Part shown: positions 14,866 through 26,461 of the stretch, one piece after another
Numbering within the stretch: position 1 is the stretch's first letter
Layout of the letters: every line of letters begins with the position of its first letter
NCBI GenBank assembly: GCA_003344405.1
Contig: NOWV01000185.1
Location: 62,001-126,000, forward strand
Source: Trichoplax sp. H2
Taxonomy: Eukaryota > Placozoa > Uniplacotomia > Trichoplacea
Reading direction: 5' to 3'
Length of the DNA stretch: 64,000 nt
The notes under the pieces: generated by a model
Databases searched by the model: none
The model's input: only the letters and a program-made list of their open reading frames with translations
Told to the model about the DNA's origin: nothing
Made by a program: the position numbers and the translations under genes

Positions 14866-15495
14866 TGTCACAAAACAGCTTTGCAACAAGATAACGTTAT
14901 GTACGATCAATAAGTCAATTCCTTGAACCACGTATCAAGGAACGATTTCTGCACTATCAGAAACACTTTTGCTCTACTAGCAGACTACACAAAGACTTAA
15001 ACGCCTCGTATTTTACGCTAAACACTAAGTTGGAGAATTCTCTTTATTGCACGATATACTGCATTTATATACTATTCCTCAATAGTTCATGAGTCATAGT
15101 TTATACAATTAACCTCAGAATCATTTACTGAATTAGATATTAAGTTTAGCTACTGCTCCCTTAATGCAGACAACAGTAATTACGAATATAGACATGTAAT
15201 GACTAATACAGAATAGTCAGATTACGATATGTCCTATCACGGAACATTTCCATGATAACTTACAATCTAGCATAAGTAAATTACAATCATAATGATTCGA
15301 ACTGTAAGTAGATGATTTGCATTCCCTATTATAACTATTAATTTCAGTATGTATATAAGTGTCACTGTCATAAAAAGTCAGTGCTATATTAAAACACAGT
15401 ATATCCAAATTAGAAGTTAACTAAATAAGGATAGTCTAACAGAATTATCCTAACATAGATATTTCTACTGTAATACAGTATTTAACACTGTAACA
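14866..15495 (-). mobile_element. Solo LTR, copy A (about 630 bp)
   Basis: The element begins TGTCACA and ends TGTAACA, giving the TG...CA ends and short imperfect inverted termini of an LTR. Its flanks, ATCTC (14861-14865) and TTCTC (15496-15500), are a 5-bp target duplication with one mismatch. On the minus strand TATATAAA (15071-15064) is followed by AATAAA (15048-15043), the promoter and poly(A) order of an LTR. A second copy at 44374-45006 matches at roughly 96% by eye. No gag/pol or partner LTR is found nearby, so it is a solo LTR left by LTR-LTR recombination. Confidence 0.85.
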
Positions 15496-18400
15496 TTCTC
15501 TTGTTTCTTTTTTGACTGGTTCTTGATCAAGATCAGGTCTTGAATATCCGGTTGCAATGACCGAGTAATAGTCTCCCGCTATTATTGTATAGTTGGCTAT
15601 TAGATACGGCATCAACTAGAGAATCTCAGTCTTATACTACAAACAGTACAAGTGTGCCGTCTCATCCTATTAGTCACCTACTGTACTACTACAACTAACT
15701 GAATTCATTACAGCGGTTTAGCCTGAAAAGCTCAGGTAAAATTTTAAGCGAACTTTTTATTACATGAGACAGATATCTTGGTGTCCAGATCGCCAAATCG
15801 CTTTTTTCTGTCTTTGTAGATGTTAAATAATTTCAATAACCTTTACACAATTTTTCACTTTTCGAATATCTCTTGCCTTTTTAGCTGAGCAGACTTGTAT
15901 CATTTTTTCGAATAATACTCCTTTCTATTTACGGAATCATTTTCTCAGCATTTTTGCAGCCTTACAAAATAAAATTTCTTATTGTTGATCTTTTAGTCTG
16001 TCATAATTACAGATACGCATGTTTGCATAAACACTAATAGCCGTCAAATACCATTGAAATTGTTATGCGGGTCTTTGATATTTAAATTAAAATTTTGGCT
16101 TTCCATTACGATATTTACCGAAGCATCGAAAGTTTTTTCTGATTGTTTTAATTTCGATATTACTGGAGCTTTCATCTGCTTTTCTTGCAGCCAATACAAA
16201 ACGATCAGAAGCTGTTAACTGCTTCGCTTTCCTGCAAATATAATAGCGCACCCAACTTCTTTACCATGTGGTGTTTTAATAGAAATAACTTCATTTTCGC
16301 AGTTGGCTAATTATTGGTAGTATTATCCTCAGGAAGATTAATCAGTGTATGTAAAACTCCCATAAGCGAACTAAAATGAGAAAATATTTGAATAACATTC
16401 CCAGTTTTGATACATACGCATTTAATAGCGTCTTAAAGTTGAACCAGTGAACGTAGGATTGCCTACATTAGCAGTGATGGATAATTTTGCTGCAAAGTAA
16501 CTTTTACGATGTTATTACTCCCTCCAAGAAGGCTATTAAAAAGTGGGGATAATGCCAACATCAAAAAGCTCGCTTAATCATTCTGAGTACTGGGGTTTTT
16601 ACAATCCCTTAGGTTCGCAATCGTTTAACTCAAAATCTGAGTTATTAAAATTGAGCAAATCTCTAATGTGACACAAGATCCGGCAAACACCATGTTTAAC
16701 TTTAAAAGTATCCGTTTATTAATAGAACGTTTGACGAGAGAAGAATTTACCTTTCTTCTCTCACAATAACAGTCGAAAAAAACCCCGGATAATCGACTTC
16801 GTCTCTACGATAACAATTCCATATTATCTAACAGTTATATTAAGACATTGCACAACAACATCACCTTATATAGGCGACTACTGCGGCCTTATACACCCAT
16901 ATCACGAATAGTACAAGTATACTGTTTCATCATCAGCAATCATGAAATTACTTTATAAAATAGTAGTATATTCTGCTTCTTAATGTTACTGTACTTCAAT
17001 TACTGCTGTAATTAGCTGAAACAACTACACGCTCTAAAATTAAAATTACTAGATATTATCTCAGCTACGATTTTGTATACACGCAATATCTGCTAATGCG
17101 CAAAATTTCCTGTATTGCTTAAATTAATTATCAGATCTATCTTTCGTGCATCACATTAATAGCACTTGACGATAAGAATCTTAAAAAACTGAAATTCCTT
17201 GAGAGAGTGGTGAATAACATTATTAAATCCACATGTAATTCACGTATACTGATTACGGTGTAACTAGCTACGACATATCTCTATTTATTGATAACTAAGA
17301 CCACCGATGTAGATTAATATGTACACGTACTTATACATAACGTATATGAAATGTATATTTAACATGCATCTATGAATTAGATAATACCTCTATATATAAC
17401 TAGATCAATCGGTATTATCCATATATAATCAAAGAATCCGATGCTACTTAGCCTATGCAACCGATTCCTATTCCTATTCTAGTAAATGTTCAAGTAATCG
17501 ATAACCTATAGTAAGTGCCTACCATACTCCGATCATAAAAGATTCGTCTGGCATAGAGTGTAGCCATTGAGCTTTTAAACGGTAATTATATCTATCTTAT
17601 GTAGCAGATATTGCACCGAGGCCAATATTTCTCTCTTTTTAATATATTTTATCACTATACAGTAATAATTTACAGATAATTAAAATCCAGACAGCACATC
17701 TTACACCAAATAAGTATATTAGCTACCTGTACTGCTGGTAGTATTGATCATTTTTGCTTATCTATCATCGATATATGTTAAAGCTATCATTATTCTATAA
17801 CTTTGGCTATCGGTTTGACTCTAATTGATATCTTTTGCCATACAATCATGCTACAACTTGAATGGGGTTTTAAAAGTACATATTATATTCATTAATTCTT
17901 TGCTTGTAATAACGAATGGAAATCTGTTAATGATATAATGTTAAACTAACGTCACTTCGGCTTACTTGTAGACTATTCAATTTATTTTTACGCTTAATTT
18001 TACTTTATTTTAATCATTTCATAAAGTATTGCTCCAAATTTTTCTAATTGTTCCAATTATTTCAAGTAAGGCATTAATAATTACTATAGATTGACTAAAA
18101 CTATTTTAACTTTCTCTAAAATGGAATGTATGCCAAAATTAATTTTTACGAATTATAATTCATGTCTAATTTTTCTAAAATGGTAAACACCGAGTGCTCT
18201 TTCTATTTATGACGGTTGTTCAAAAATTAATTTACAGTTTTATGAAATGATCCTGGTAACGGTATCAAATCAGGATATTGATGTCATTTCCGCTGGTACC
18301 ACGCTAATTTCCATGGTTGGTTTTAATATTTTATAGAATTTTTTGACGCAATCACCCTCAAATACCTCATTATTTGGTCTTACTGATATTACTAGGATAT

Positions 18401-19621
18401 CAGTTCCACAGCGATATACTTTGACTTTTAATTCAGTAGCTAGCATACCAAATCTTATCGATTTAGTAGCTAAGCGATATAAAAGCTATTCCGCTAGAAA
18501 TTGTCAAATCTAAAATTTGTCATTAGGACATTACCAGTTTGCTTTATTTCCATTAAATACAATCTATTGTCTATCCTGAAGTATCAGATATCTCTTCAGT
18601 TTTGAAGATTGCTACTGTATTCCTGTACAAACAAACTAATTAAGCCAACACATTTAATAGGAAGTAATTTCTTCTATATGAGCCTTATCGATCCATTTTC
18701 TCTCAAATTGGGTCACTGATGAGGCATTTCCTTAGTATGATTTAATTAAGTATTTGACAGAAAACAATTCTTAATGCTAAAAATAGTATCATCTATCATG
18801 GCCTTATTAACTAGTTGTTTAAGGGAGTATTTTTAATATTGATCACGGTAGTAAATTTCTATGATAAGCTATTGTATAATATTACTTTATAAATGAAGTC
18901 CTACCTATTTGGAAATACTATAGTTTCTTCAATTGGCAAGTTTATATTTGTCAATAATTTGAAGGGTGAGAAAAGATTATGTACCGCTATTTATTTCATC
19001 GATGTAAAAAGCAAGCTTCAATCAGGAATTTCAATAAATATTGTCAATTTAATCATGCTAATTCATAAGTTAAATCGTATATTTTTCTTTAATTTCATGC
19101 AGAAGTGTTATAGAGTAGCGTATTTATGGTTCCAGAAATAAAGGTTATACGATGTCTGCTATAGTTATACATTAAAGTTTTATTGAGACGAAAATTAAGC
19201 TTATGATACTGCATACACAAATTTTGTTATCTACAATATCTTTATCATTTTGGTTTATCTAAAGGTTCTCATATCATTAAATAAGGATACGATAGAAAGA
19301 ATCATGTACGTTAGCCAATAAGAAAATTGCTACTAGCTGTAGTCAGCCAAAAAGCATTACTGTATAAGTTTAAACTTGTATTATAGACCCTTTACAATCA
19401 TGAGCTAAATAATACCACACATCTACGGCTATTTCAAGATCTAAATTAAGAATCGCGTGAAATCCTGTTGTTCCTTCTTTAGGACGAACATAGAAGGATT
19501 TAGATTGTCGTCGGTGAAATTCATATATTCTAAATCAGAAGTTACTTTAAGCAATATATGGAATGTGTTCCATTACACTTTAGTATATTAAAATGAAGAA
19601 ATTCTTTTCGTGTTGATGTAT
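15496..19621. other. Intergenic stretch with one decayed coding patch
   Basis: Apart from the degraded frame at 16070-16555, no gene is supported between LTR copy A and the second receptor. An open frame of 82 codons at 18893-19141 (plus) has no recognisable domain and no splice or homology support. Confidence 0.45.
16070..16555 (-). pseudogene. Decayed coding fragment, family not recognised
   Basis: Reading minus, protein-like segments follow one another in frames linked by single-base shifts and isolated stops. One contains NSLLGGSNNIVKV (around 16537-16499). A second is a 41-codon frame starting DAIKCVCIKTGNV (about 16431-16309). A third reads ENEVISIKTPHGKEVG (about 16290-16240) and continues into LTASDRFVLAARKADESS. 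Codon composition is less AT-rich than the surroundings. No intact frame or start remains. The LLGG segment faintly recalls the end of a kinesin motor, but the spacing and residues do not hold up, so no family is assigned. It could be an old gene relic or part of a degraded retroelement. Confidence 0.3.
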
Positions 19622-20686
19622 TTAAGCAGTCCTAAATGTTGCAGTAGTATTTGGGGTTCGTGATAGGTAAGCTAGTGGTCTACCAAATTTATTAATAATT
19701 TCATGGCGAATATCCCGGCTAAAGTAGACATATATTAACGGATTTAGCGCTGGATACGAAAAGGCTAATTCGCGTAAGCCATATCTTGATGCCTTTAAAC
19801 AATTTATTAGCAATTGAAGACTCTGTATTCTTATACTAAAAGGTAAAGATCCTAATATTAATGCTACCATAGAGCAAATAATTTGCGGCACTACTAAAGC
19901 AATGAAAGTACCGGTAATTATTATGAAAGGTACTGCCGCTTTAAATCGCCTTGCAATGAGCTGACTTTTTCGATTGTGAACTAGAAGAAATGAAGGGATT
20001 TGATGGTTATTGATCATTTTTAAATGACGTAGAGAAATGAAAAATATATAACCATAGCAAGATATCATGATCAGCAAAGGACCTAAGAAGCAAAATGAAT
20101 AAAAAGCAAGTGTATAAGTTAATTCATCGGTAATTTCGCCACTGGTAGGACACGAATTTTTGGTGCTATTCTGGCCTTGAGTACGAAAAGTAAAAAGAGG
20201 ATAAAATGATCCAACGAGTGCCGTAAGCCATATAATCGTAAGGCAAACGTAGGTATATTTGCGATTTACTACCTTACTATAACTAAATGGTAAAATAATC
20301 GTGATTGTTCTATCTACTGCTATCAGGGCTAAATGCAAGCAAATGCAAGACATTAGGAAATTGCGTAGAGGATTTTTGAGATAACATAAGAAATTGACTT
20401 GGTAAATAACTGTTATAGGATAAGGAAGGCAGAATAATAATGCAAAAAAGATGCCACTGGTTGACATACTACACAATTTTACGTTATGAATTTTCCACAG
20501 TTTTCTGTGTGTTAATATAAGATGGACCAAGGTTCCATTAGTAAGCAAGGCAGTAAAACCAACAATTTCGTAATACATAATTTGAGGCATTTCTCTTATG
20601 ATGGAAGTAGATCGCGAAGGATCGTCTGTAACGGAGTCGTTTTGAACCGATTGATAAGTTGTGCAAGTTGTAAAACTTTCCATCAT
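19622..20686 (-). CDS. Rhodopsin-like (class A) GPCR, intronless, DRT variant
   Basis: A 354-residue seven-transmembrane receptor in one exon. Landmarks are TNG at 49-51 (TM1), FCLPYP at 85-90 (TM2), C101 and C179 (TM3/ECL2 disulfide), DRT at 125-127 in place of DRY, W153 (TM4), a KAAVP motif before TM6 at 249-253, P267 in TM6, and NPLIY at 315-319. TM2 has no aspartate, and the TM6 toggle tryptophan is absent (valine before VP). The preceding LRELAF at 304-309 is shared with two of the neighbouring paralogues. It is well over half identical by eye to the receptor at 29421-30485, so the pair arose by local duplication. Two initiator Met codons are adjacent; the first is used. Ligand unknown. 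No clear AATAAA follows the stop, unlike the other three. Confidence 0.92.
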   Translation of the reverse strand: MMESFTTCTTYQSVQNDSVTDDPSRSTSIIREMPQIMYYEIVGFTALLTNGTLVHLILTHRKLWKIHNVKLCSMSTSGIFFALLFCLPYPITVIYQVNFLCYLKNPLRNFLMSCICLHLALIAVDRTITIILPFSYSKVVNRKYTYVCLTIIWLTALVGSFYPLFTFRTQGQNSTKNSCPTSGEITDELTYTLAFYSFCFLGPLLIMISCYGYIFFISLRHLKMINNHQIPSFLLVHNRKSQLIARRFKAAVPFIIITGTFIALVVPQIICSMVALILGSLPFSIRIQSLQLLINCLKASRYGLRELAFSYPALNPLIYVYFSRDIRHEIINKFGRPLAYLSRTPNTTATFRTA

Positions 20687-23212
20687 GAAACGTAAAGAAA
20701 GCGATGATAATGTTTGAAATGCAATGTAAATTAAAAAGAAGCAGAAAGGAACTGAATTGATGCTGTTAGAGAGGTAAATATCACTAATGGATAAAAGCTG
20801 TTCGATCTATTTAAACCTAAGATTGCATTGAACTATTTTCTTCATTTAGCTATTGTGCCGTAGTTACCAATGCAATGTATGCTATCTTTGGTTTAACTAC
20901 TCATTGCTATGGATATTTATATTTTGGGTTTATTATAACTTCAACTTAATTATTTAAATTAAGATTTAATGAGGCTCATTTACATGAATAGTCCGATATT
21001 CTTAACTGCCAGGCAAGATTTTGTAGACTCGGACAATAGTTGAAATAGAAATCTTTCTTATTAAGTACCGCCGTTACCAAATTATTCTGTTATCAATTTT
21101 GGTGTTGTTTGTAATCATTACAACTAACTCTTTAATTTTGGATTATAAATATTACTAATTGCTTACTATAATAATTTTTCAATAAAAATTGGAAGTTGAT
21201 GATGGTGAATTTTTCTATTTAAATAAAAAATTGAATGCTATATTTTAATAATTGTCAAGGAGACCATTGATAGTTTACTTTACGTTGCTATAATTAATAT
21301 TAACTAATAAAGCCTTTCATAGATAATTCTTTATTAATAGAATAATCGTTCATCACTCTCACCTTTAACTGGATGTTTGGTAAGATCCATAGTTACATAT
21401 TATAGCAGAGTTTAGCGTCTCAATAATATTTATATGGCTATTTATGATAGCAGTGATTTTATACCTGACAGTTATAATAGCGAATTTCGATTTAAAGATA
21501 CAGTAGAGTGATTGATACTATTCCATTTTTAGTTCTGATTTATAAAGCGTTGTTGCCGTGATTACGTAACTATTTCAATTATAATCATTAGAACTTATTT
21601 GATTCTGCGAGGATTAGACGAAATTTATTAAATGATGATATTACATTGTCAGCTTTTTTTATGCCACGTCACATTATTCACTTAATAATTTACTTTTATA
21701 CAAAATTAAGGATTTTTAATATGGCAAAGGTGTAAAAAGATTGCATGGTATTAAATCTTTGACTTTTTCATATATGTATGCAGTGTTGTTCTTATATCAT
21801 AACACATACTGTATTGATCTTAAAATTATAATTCCATTTCTCTCCTCCGTCTCGATTTGTACGGTAACACTATACACTATAACCTAAATAACTCGCTATT
21901 GGATCGCTTAAATTTAATTTTCAAAAATTTTAATGTCCTAGAGGTCATAGTTCAATATCTTATTGCCCATGGCTAATGTTTATAAATAAGTTATGTGCTT
22001 AACATTGAGTAAAAAGATAATTATTAACAGCAAAATTGCATACTGTACGGTATTGTAAATATGGACCAATAAGATAATCTCTATCACAATTTCCACTTGC
22101 CATTCTGCAAGTACTTTGCTACATGCCGGTAAGATAGGTTGCAGTATCTTAGTGGCTTGTCGTAAAGAGTTATTAAAGTTGAGATTCCCCAAAATTAATA
22201 GCTTTATGTTTGCTGTAAAGGATTTGTAGAAACAGATTAAAGTATCAGTAATCCCTACAAGAATACTGTTGACAAAGAAAGTTACGCGCTTTATCATCTA
22301 GAGAAGTAGGCTGTAAAAAAATCACGATTCTAGTGATCATTAAGTATAAACTAACAAATATTAGAGGTTAGGCAACAGTATATAGTTCATAATGCATTGC
22401 ATTATTATATTTTTCCAATAAATGTTATTTACCACGCTAAATCAGGTCACGTATTTATTATTATTACGATGATGAAATATATTGATGGTCGCTGAACGTG
22501 AAGACATGAATTACTACAGAAGCGCCATGTAGAAAATTCAATAGGCTATAGCGGTACTGGATTCATGACGCTAACATTTGATAAATTTGTTTTATGAGCA
22601 AATCGGTAGTATCAACAAAAACTATATTTATCATACGATTGGTTTATATTAGCAGTAGTCCTTAATATTAGCGTGTTTGGCTATTTGTAGTTGCTATTCT
22701 ATTAAATAAATAAACTTTTAAAAGCGTGCTTTTTTACATATTGTTATGCTATGTAGCAAAAGAATTATAGAATATATTACAACGTGATATATTTTGAATT
22801 CAAAGTCCATCATTAGGCTACATAATTATTGGTTATTCTAATTATTATAATCCTGCTATGAAGTATAAGGCTGCATAATATAATACCTATAAGATTTGGG
22901 GGTTGATAGTTAAGGGCAATGATCTGTAAGTTAAAATGGGTAGGAATTAATTGAATCTTGCGAAATTTTGTTTCAATAATCTTGATATCCCGAAATACTA
23001 GGGTAAGACGACGTGGAGACGTAACATGGATAAGAAAAAAGGTATTATATCTATAGTTTAAAATTGATTCTTCCAATGATAGAAATTTGATCATTAACCG
23101 TATCGGTTAACATCATACCAAATATAAGTAGCATTAAGTTATTTATCGATGTGATCGGATAGGATTAAGACTATAGAATAATGAGCAGTGACGGTAGTGA
23201 TGCAATACTTAC
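20687..23212. other. Intergenic stretch, no supported gene
   Basis: It contains two small minus-strand frames (21980-22297, 105 codons, hydrophobic ends; 22813-23094, 93 codons). Neither has a recognisable domain. The second lies about 120 nt downstream of the decayed exon at 23213-23518 in the same orientation and might be part of the same relic. Confidence 0.4.
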
Positions 23213-23518
23213 CCCCAGCAGCGTTCTAGATCGATCCCAATCTTCTCTCCATCAAAAACCTCCGACTTTTATACCTTTGGCGGCGGATTATACCGTAGAG
23301 TGTCTGTAAAATCTACAGTAATCCTTCCTAATACTTGGAAGTCCCAACCATAGAAATTCTTTCCTACGATCCTAACATAGCTATTCTGTGTCATAGGTAC
23401 TGCACTAATCTTATCACTTTCGAAATGTTATTACAAGCAGTGGTATAAGTCTGATTGTACATATTGGATATAATTGTCTATCCAAACAGTTATTATAAGT
23501 AAAGACGTTATTGCTCAT
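23213..23518 (-). pseudogene. Decayed exon, possibly F5/8 type C (discoidin)-like
   Basis: One minus-strand frame of about 100 codons runs through this GC-richer patch with a few stops: a tandem TAA pair near 23430, TAA at 23269-23271, and a TGA at the upstream edge. Readable segments are AITSLL, WIDNYIQYVQ, SYVRIVGKNFYGWDF, RITVDFTDTLRYN and KSEVFDGEKIGIDLERCWG. The frame ends exactly at a strong splice donor, GG|GTAAGT (GT at 23212-23211). The order ITS..., W..Y..QY, YVRI....G recalls the core of F5/8C domains, but the C-terminal part does not fit well. A TATAAAAG box also overlaps the last stop. It may be a dead exon, or live exons separated by short introns. Family assignment is tentative. 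Confidence 0.3.
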
Positions 23519-24844
23519 GCTCCCTTAGTAAAGCGAAGGGTTGTATGACTAGTATAATTATAAAGTCTAATTTTCATACGAGTACGTCTACTAGAAATAT
23601 GGCTTAATTTGATACTACCATATCAGGATACCTTATCCTTATGAATTAATAACTACTCAATTACTTTTTAAAACAATTACATTTTGAAGCTATTACATAA
23701 CAGTGATATCATGCGGCGTGCAGAAGTTTAATATTAACTATAGATGGATATTTTACCCAAGTTTATGAATAGCTTAATGTATAGAAAGTGTGCTAATGTT
23801 GTCCCTCTTCTAGTTGAGCAGTTACATACTAAGGAAAGTAATAATTATAATCAATGCATCATCAAATTTAGGTTTTCAATACCTTGAAATCTATTGCACA
23901 GTATGTCATAAAATCATGACAGTATATTACTCAAAAGCTGTACTTTATACACGTATAATTTTCATCTACGGTCTTTACGTAAATAGTCCATACAGCACAA
24001 GGGCACCGTTTCATCATGCTAGCTATAATCTGTAATTATCTTAGTAAGATATTAACCGACTAATCAACGCCACCTTGTGTTTTAATTTATACATTACAAT
24101 TGAAAAGGAAATAATCTCGTGATTATACTTTCTAACTATATAACTACGGTAATTAGCTGAAGTCTATTAAAATCATACAAACTTTATTGCAGTACTTGTA
24201 TAGTCTCATATTAAAGAACCATTCATGAAAGTAAGTTTATAATGTTATCATGAGTTGTGTCTGCCCATTAATATTATGATTCTTTGTAAGTAGATACTAC
24301 TGTCATAAAACTTTTGCGGAGTTTAATAGTAACTTCTAGAGCTTAACTAAAATAGTATGGCAATTATGATGTTATATTCTGCATCCAAGTTGTTACTGTC
24401 TGCCACCATCAGATTCAATACTTTATTCTGAATCACTAGTAATTTAATTCAATTGGCCTACTCTTTATTTGCTAAAGAACAGAATGTCTAATTCCATCGC
24501 ATGGATATTTTTTTACACATGACTTAACAACTAGTACAATCTATTGAAACTCCTTTGTTAAATATTTCTATGGAACATTGTTAACTTTCAAATACTTGAC
24601 AGCAAAAAAATCTATTTAGTAGCCAGTAAAAATGTAGAGCAACGGTATTGACAGTTCGAAGTCCAGGAAGTTTTATTTTGCTATCCATATTGATTGGTTA
24701 TTGTTCTACCACAATGCTTACAACTTCACGTTGCAATGCCGCTATAAATACCTTTGGATGATTCATTACTATAATGCAGAGTTTGGTATTAGATGATCTC
24801 AATCCCTGATGACTTGTTTTTATGCAATTATACGATTTGGGCAA
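23519..24844. other. Intergenic stretch, nothing recognised
   Basis: AT-rich sequence. The only frame over 60 codons (23814-24035, plus, 73 codons) shows no domain or codon bias. Confidence 0.4.
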
Positions 24845-25012
24845 AATATTTTCGTCTTACTAATCGCTATTTGGACGAGCAAAGTTTATCAGGAGTCAAT
24901 TCAGTGGAGTAAAATCACAAGGCTTATTGAGTAAACATTTTCGTTTACTAATGGCCATTTTGGTGAGCAAGAACTAACAGGAATCAATTCAGTAAAGAAG
25001 TTGATTTATTGA
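24845..25012. repeat. Tandem duplication, about 85 bp x 2
   Basis: The copies at 24845-24931 and 24932-25012 share ATTTTCGT, TTACTAAT, GAGCAA, CAGGA(G/A)TCAATTCAGT and TTATTGAG in order. Confidence 0.75.
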
Positions 25013-25629
25013 GAATTCCTAACATTAGAGAAATTTAAAAATCTGCATAATGAAAAGAAAATATTAAGATTGCCTATAGTCCTTTCATATGAATTAAATT
25101 TATAAGGTAATGGCAAGACGTGGTATTTCCTTTTAATCTTTCAATTTTTTCCACAATACCGTGAACAATATCGTCATTTATTGTCATTAAAACCTATTTG
25201 GCTTTTGAAATAACAAAACTGCTAAGGTTATTCTTAAGTCTATATTCCAATTTCCATTCAAAGCATTGAAATCGTCTTTATTCTTACAACCGTTAACCAA
25301 TAAAGTAGGATATTGAAACAACGTCATCTTTAAAATAGCTATCTCAAAATAATTAAATTGGAGAATGTAATTTCCTTTTAAGTAACATATAGCTTAATTC
25401 GAGTAAATTTATAAAGACTGCTTTTACAAGTACAAATCTTGCATCATTATCACTGAGGTGTTTTTCATAGAATTGAAGTTTGATTGAATTATGTATTCAT
25501 TGAATTAGAATTGTATTGGTCCGCGACTGGTATAATTGTAAGGCATCACAAAGTAATTGCTATTTCACGATGATATATAACAAGATAGACGCTTAGATAC
25601 CAATATCCACGTGTGCTTCTATTCTAAAA

Positions 25630-25649
25630 NNNNNNNNNNNNNNNNNNNN
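25630..25649. other. Assembly gap 1 (20 N)
   Basis: Twenty N placed exactly between the two copies of the duplication. The fixed size suggests a placeholder, not a measured distance. Confidence 0.95.
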
Positions 25650-26066
25650 GTGTTAATCTCTAAAAATTGAGCTGTATATGGACGAAGGTTAAGCGTCTTA
25701 ACACCTGATAGCTTGTAGCTATCTAAGTCTGAGAATATCGACATGTATATTTAGTAATGGTATTATACTAATTAATGTAACTTGTAAAGCATGAATTCTC
25801 ACTCGTTAATATTGGAATTCACTGTAGAAACCTATTTAAGCGCGTGTGTTTGTAGAATAAAGTAAGTAATTGCTCAAGAAATGGCAAGACTCATATCGTG
25901 AAGAATAGTGTAATAATTAGTCAGTTGTCTGTGGAGATCAGCCGAGAAATCGAGTTCTCAAATACTTCTCTCATAGAAACTGAAAGTACTGGGAGAAATA
26001 GCCCAAGTTTTAAGTAACTACACTAGAGTTCTTTACTTTCCTTAGCCACAAGTGAGGGTTGTGACA
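25650..26066 (+). mobile_element. LTR-like insertion, left end cut by the gap
   Basis: The segment starts (G)TGTTAATC at the gap edge and ends GGGTTGTGACA. TATTTAAG (25833-25840) is followed by AATAAA (25856-25861), the order expected in a plus-oriented LTR, and the TGTTA...TGTGACA ends resemble the reverse complement of LTR copies A and B. It is directly followed by ATTCT (26067-26071). The gap-side allele has a single ATTCT at the matching point (25230-25234), consistent with a 5-bp target duplication. The true left end is not visible. Confidence 0.5.
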
Positions 26067-26461
26067 ATTCTTAAGTCTATATTCCAATTTCCATTCAAAG
26101 CATTGAAATCGTCTTTATTCTTACAACCGTTAACCAGTAAAGTAGGATATTGAAACAACGTCATCTTTAAAATAACTATCTCAAAATAATTGGAGAATTT
26201 AATTTCCTTTTAAGTAACGTATAGCTTAATTCGAGTAAATTTATAAAGACTGCTTTTACAAGTACAAATCTTGCATCATTATCACTGAGGTGTTTTTCAT
26301 AGAATTGAAGTTTGATTGTATTATGTATTCATTGAATTAGAATTGTATTGGTCCGCGACTGGTATAATTGTAAGGGATCACAAAGTAATTGCTATTTAAC
26401 GATGATATATAACAAGATAGACGCTTAGATACCAATATCCACGTGTGCTTCTATTCTAAAA

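Larger units (their letters stand above)
25230..26461. repeat. Haplotype-type direct duplication around gap 1
   Basis: Sequence 25230-25629, just left of the N gap, recurs almost unchanged at 26067-26461, with only a few substitutions and one small indel. The right-hand copy is preceded by 417 bp (25650-26066) absent from the left. The simplest reading is two alleles joined through the gap, the right-hand one carrying an insertion, and not a real tandem duplication. Confidence 0.75.

Noticed and set aside
16440-16540. Kinesin motor C-terminus
   Set aside because: LLGG and a few nearby residues tempt, but the conserved spacing and the STLRYA block only appear by switching frames. Not sound enough to name.
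21980-22297. 105-codon hydrophobic minus frame
   Set aside because: No family, no clear codon bias or neighbours. Length is within chance for a 64-kb AT-rich window, though it is the best of the orphan frames.
22813-23094. 93-codon minus frame
   Set aside because: No recognisable domain. It may be linked to the decayed exon at 23213-23518, but I could not build a splice join.
25230-26461. Genuine segmental tandem duplications at the N gaps
   Set aside because: All three abut 20-N placeholders and differ by clean insertions, which is better explained by unmerged alleles.
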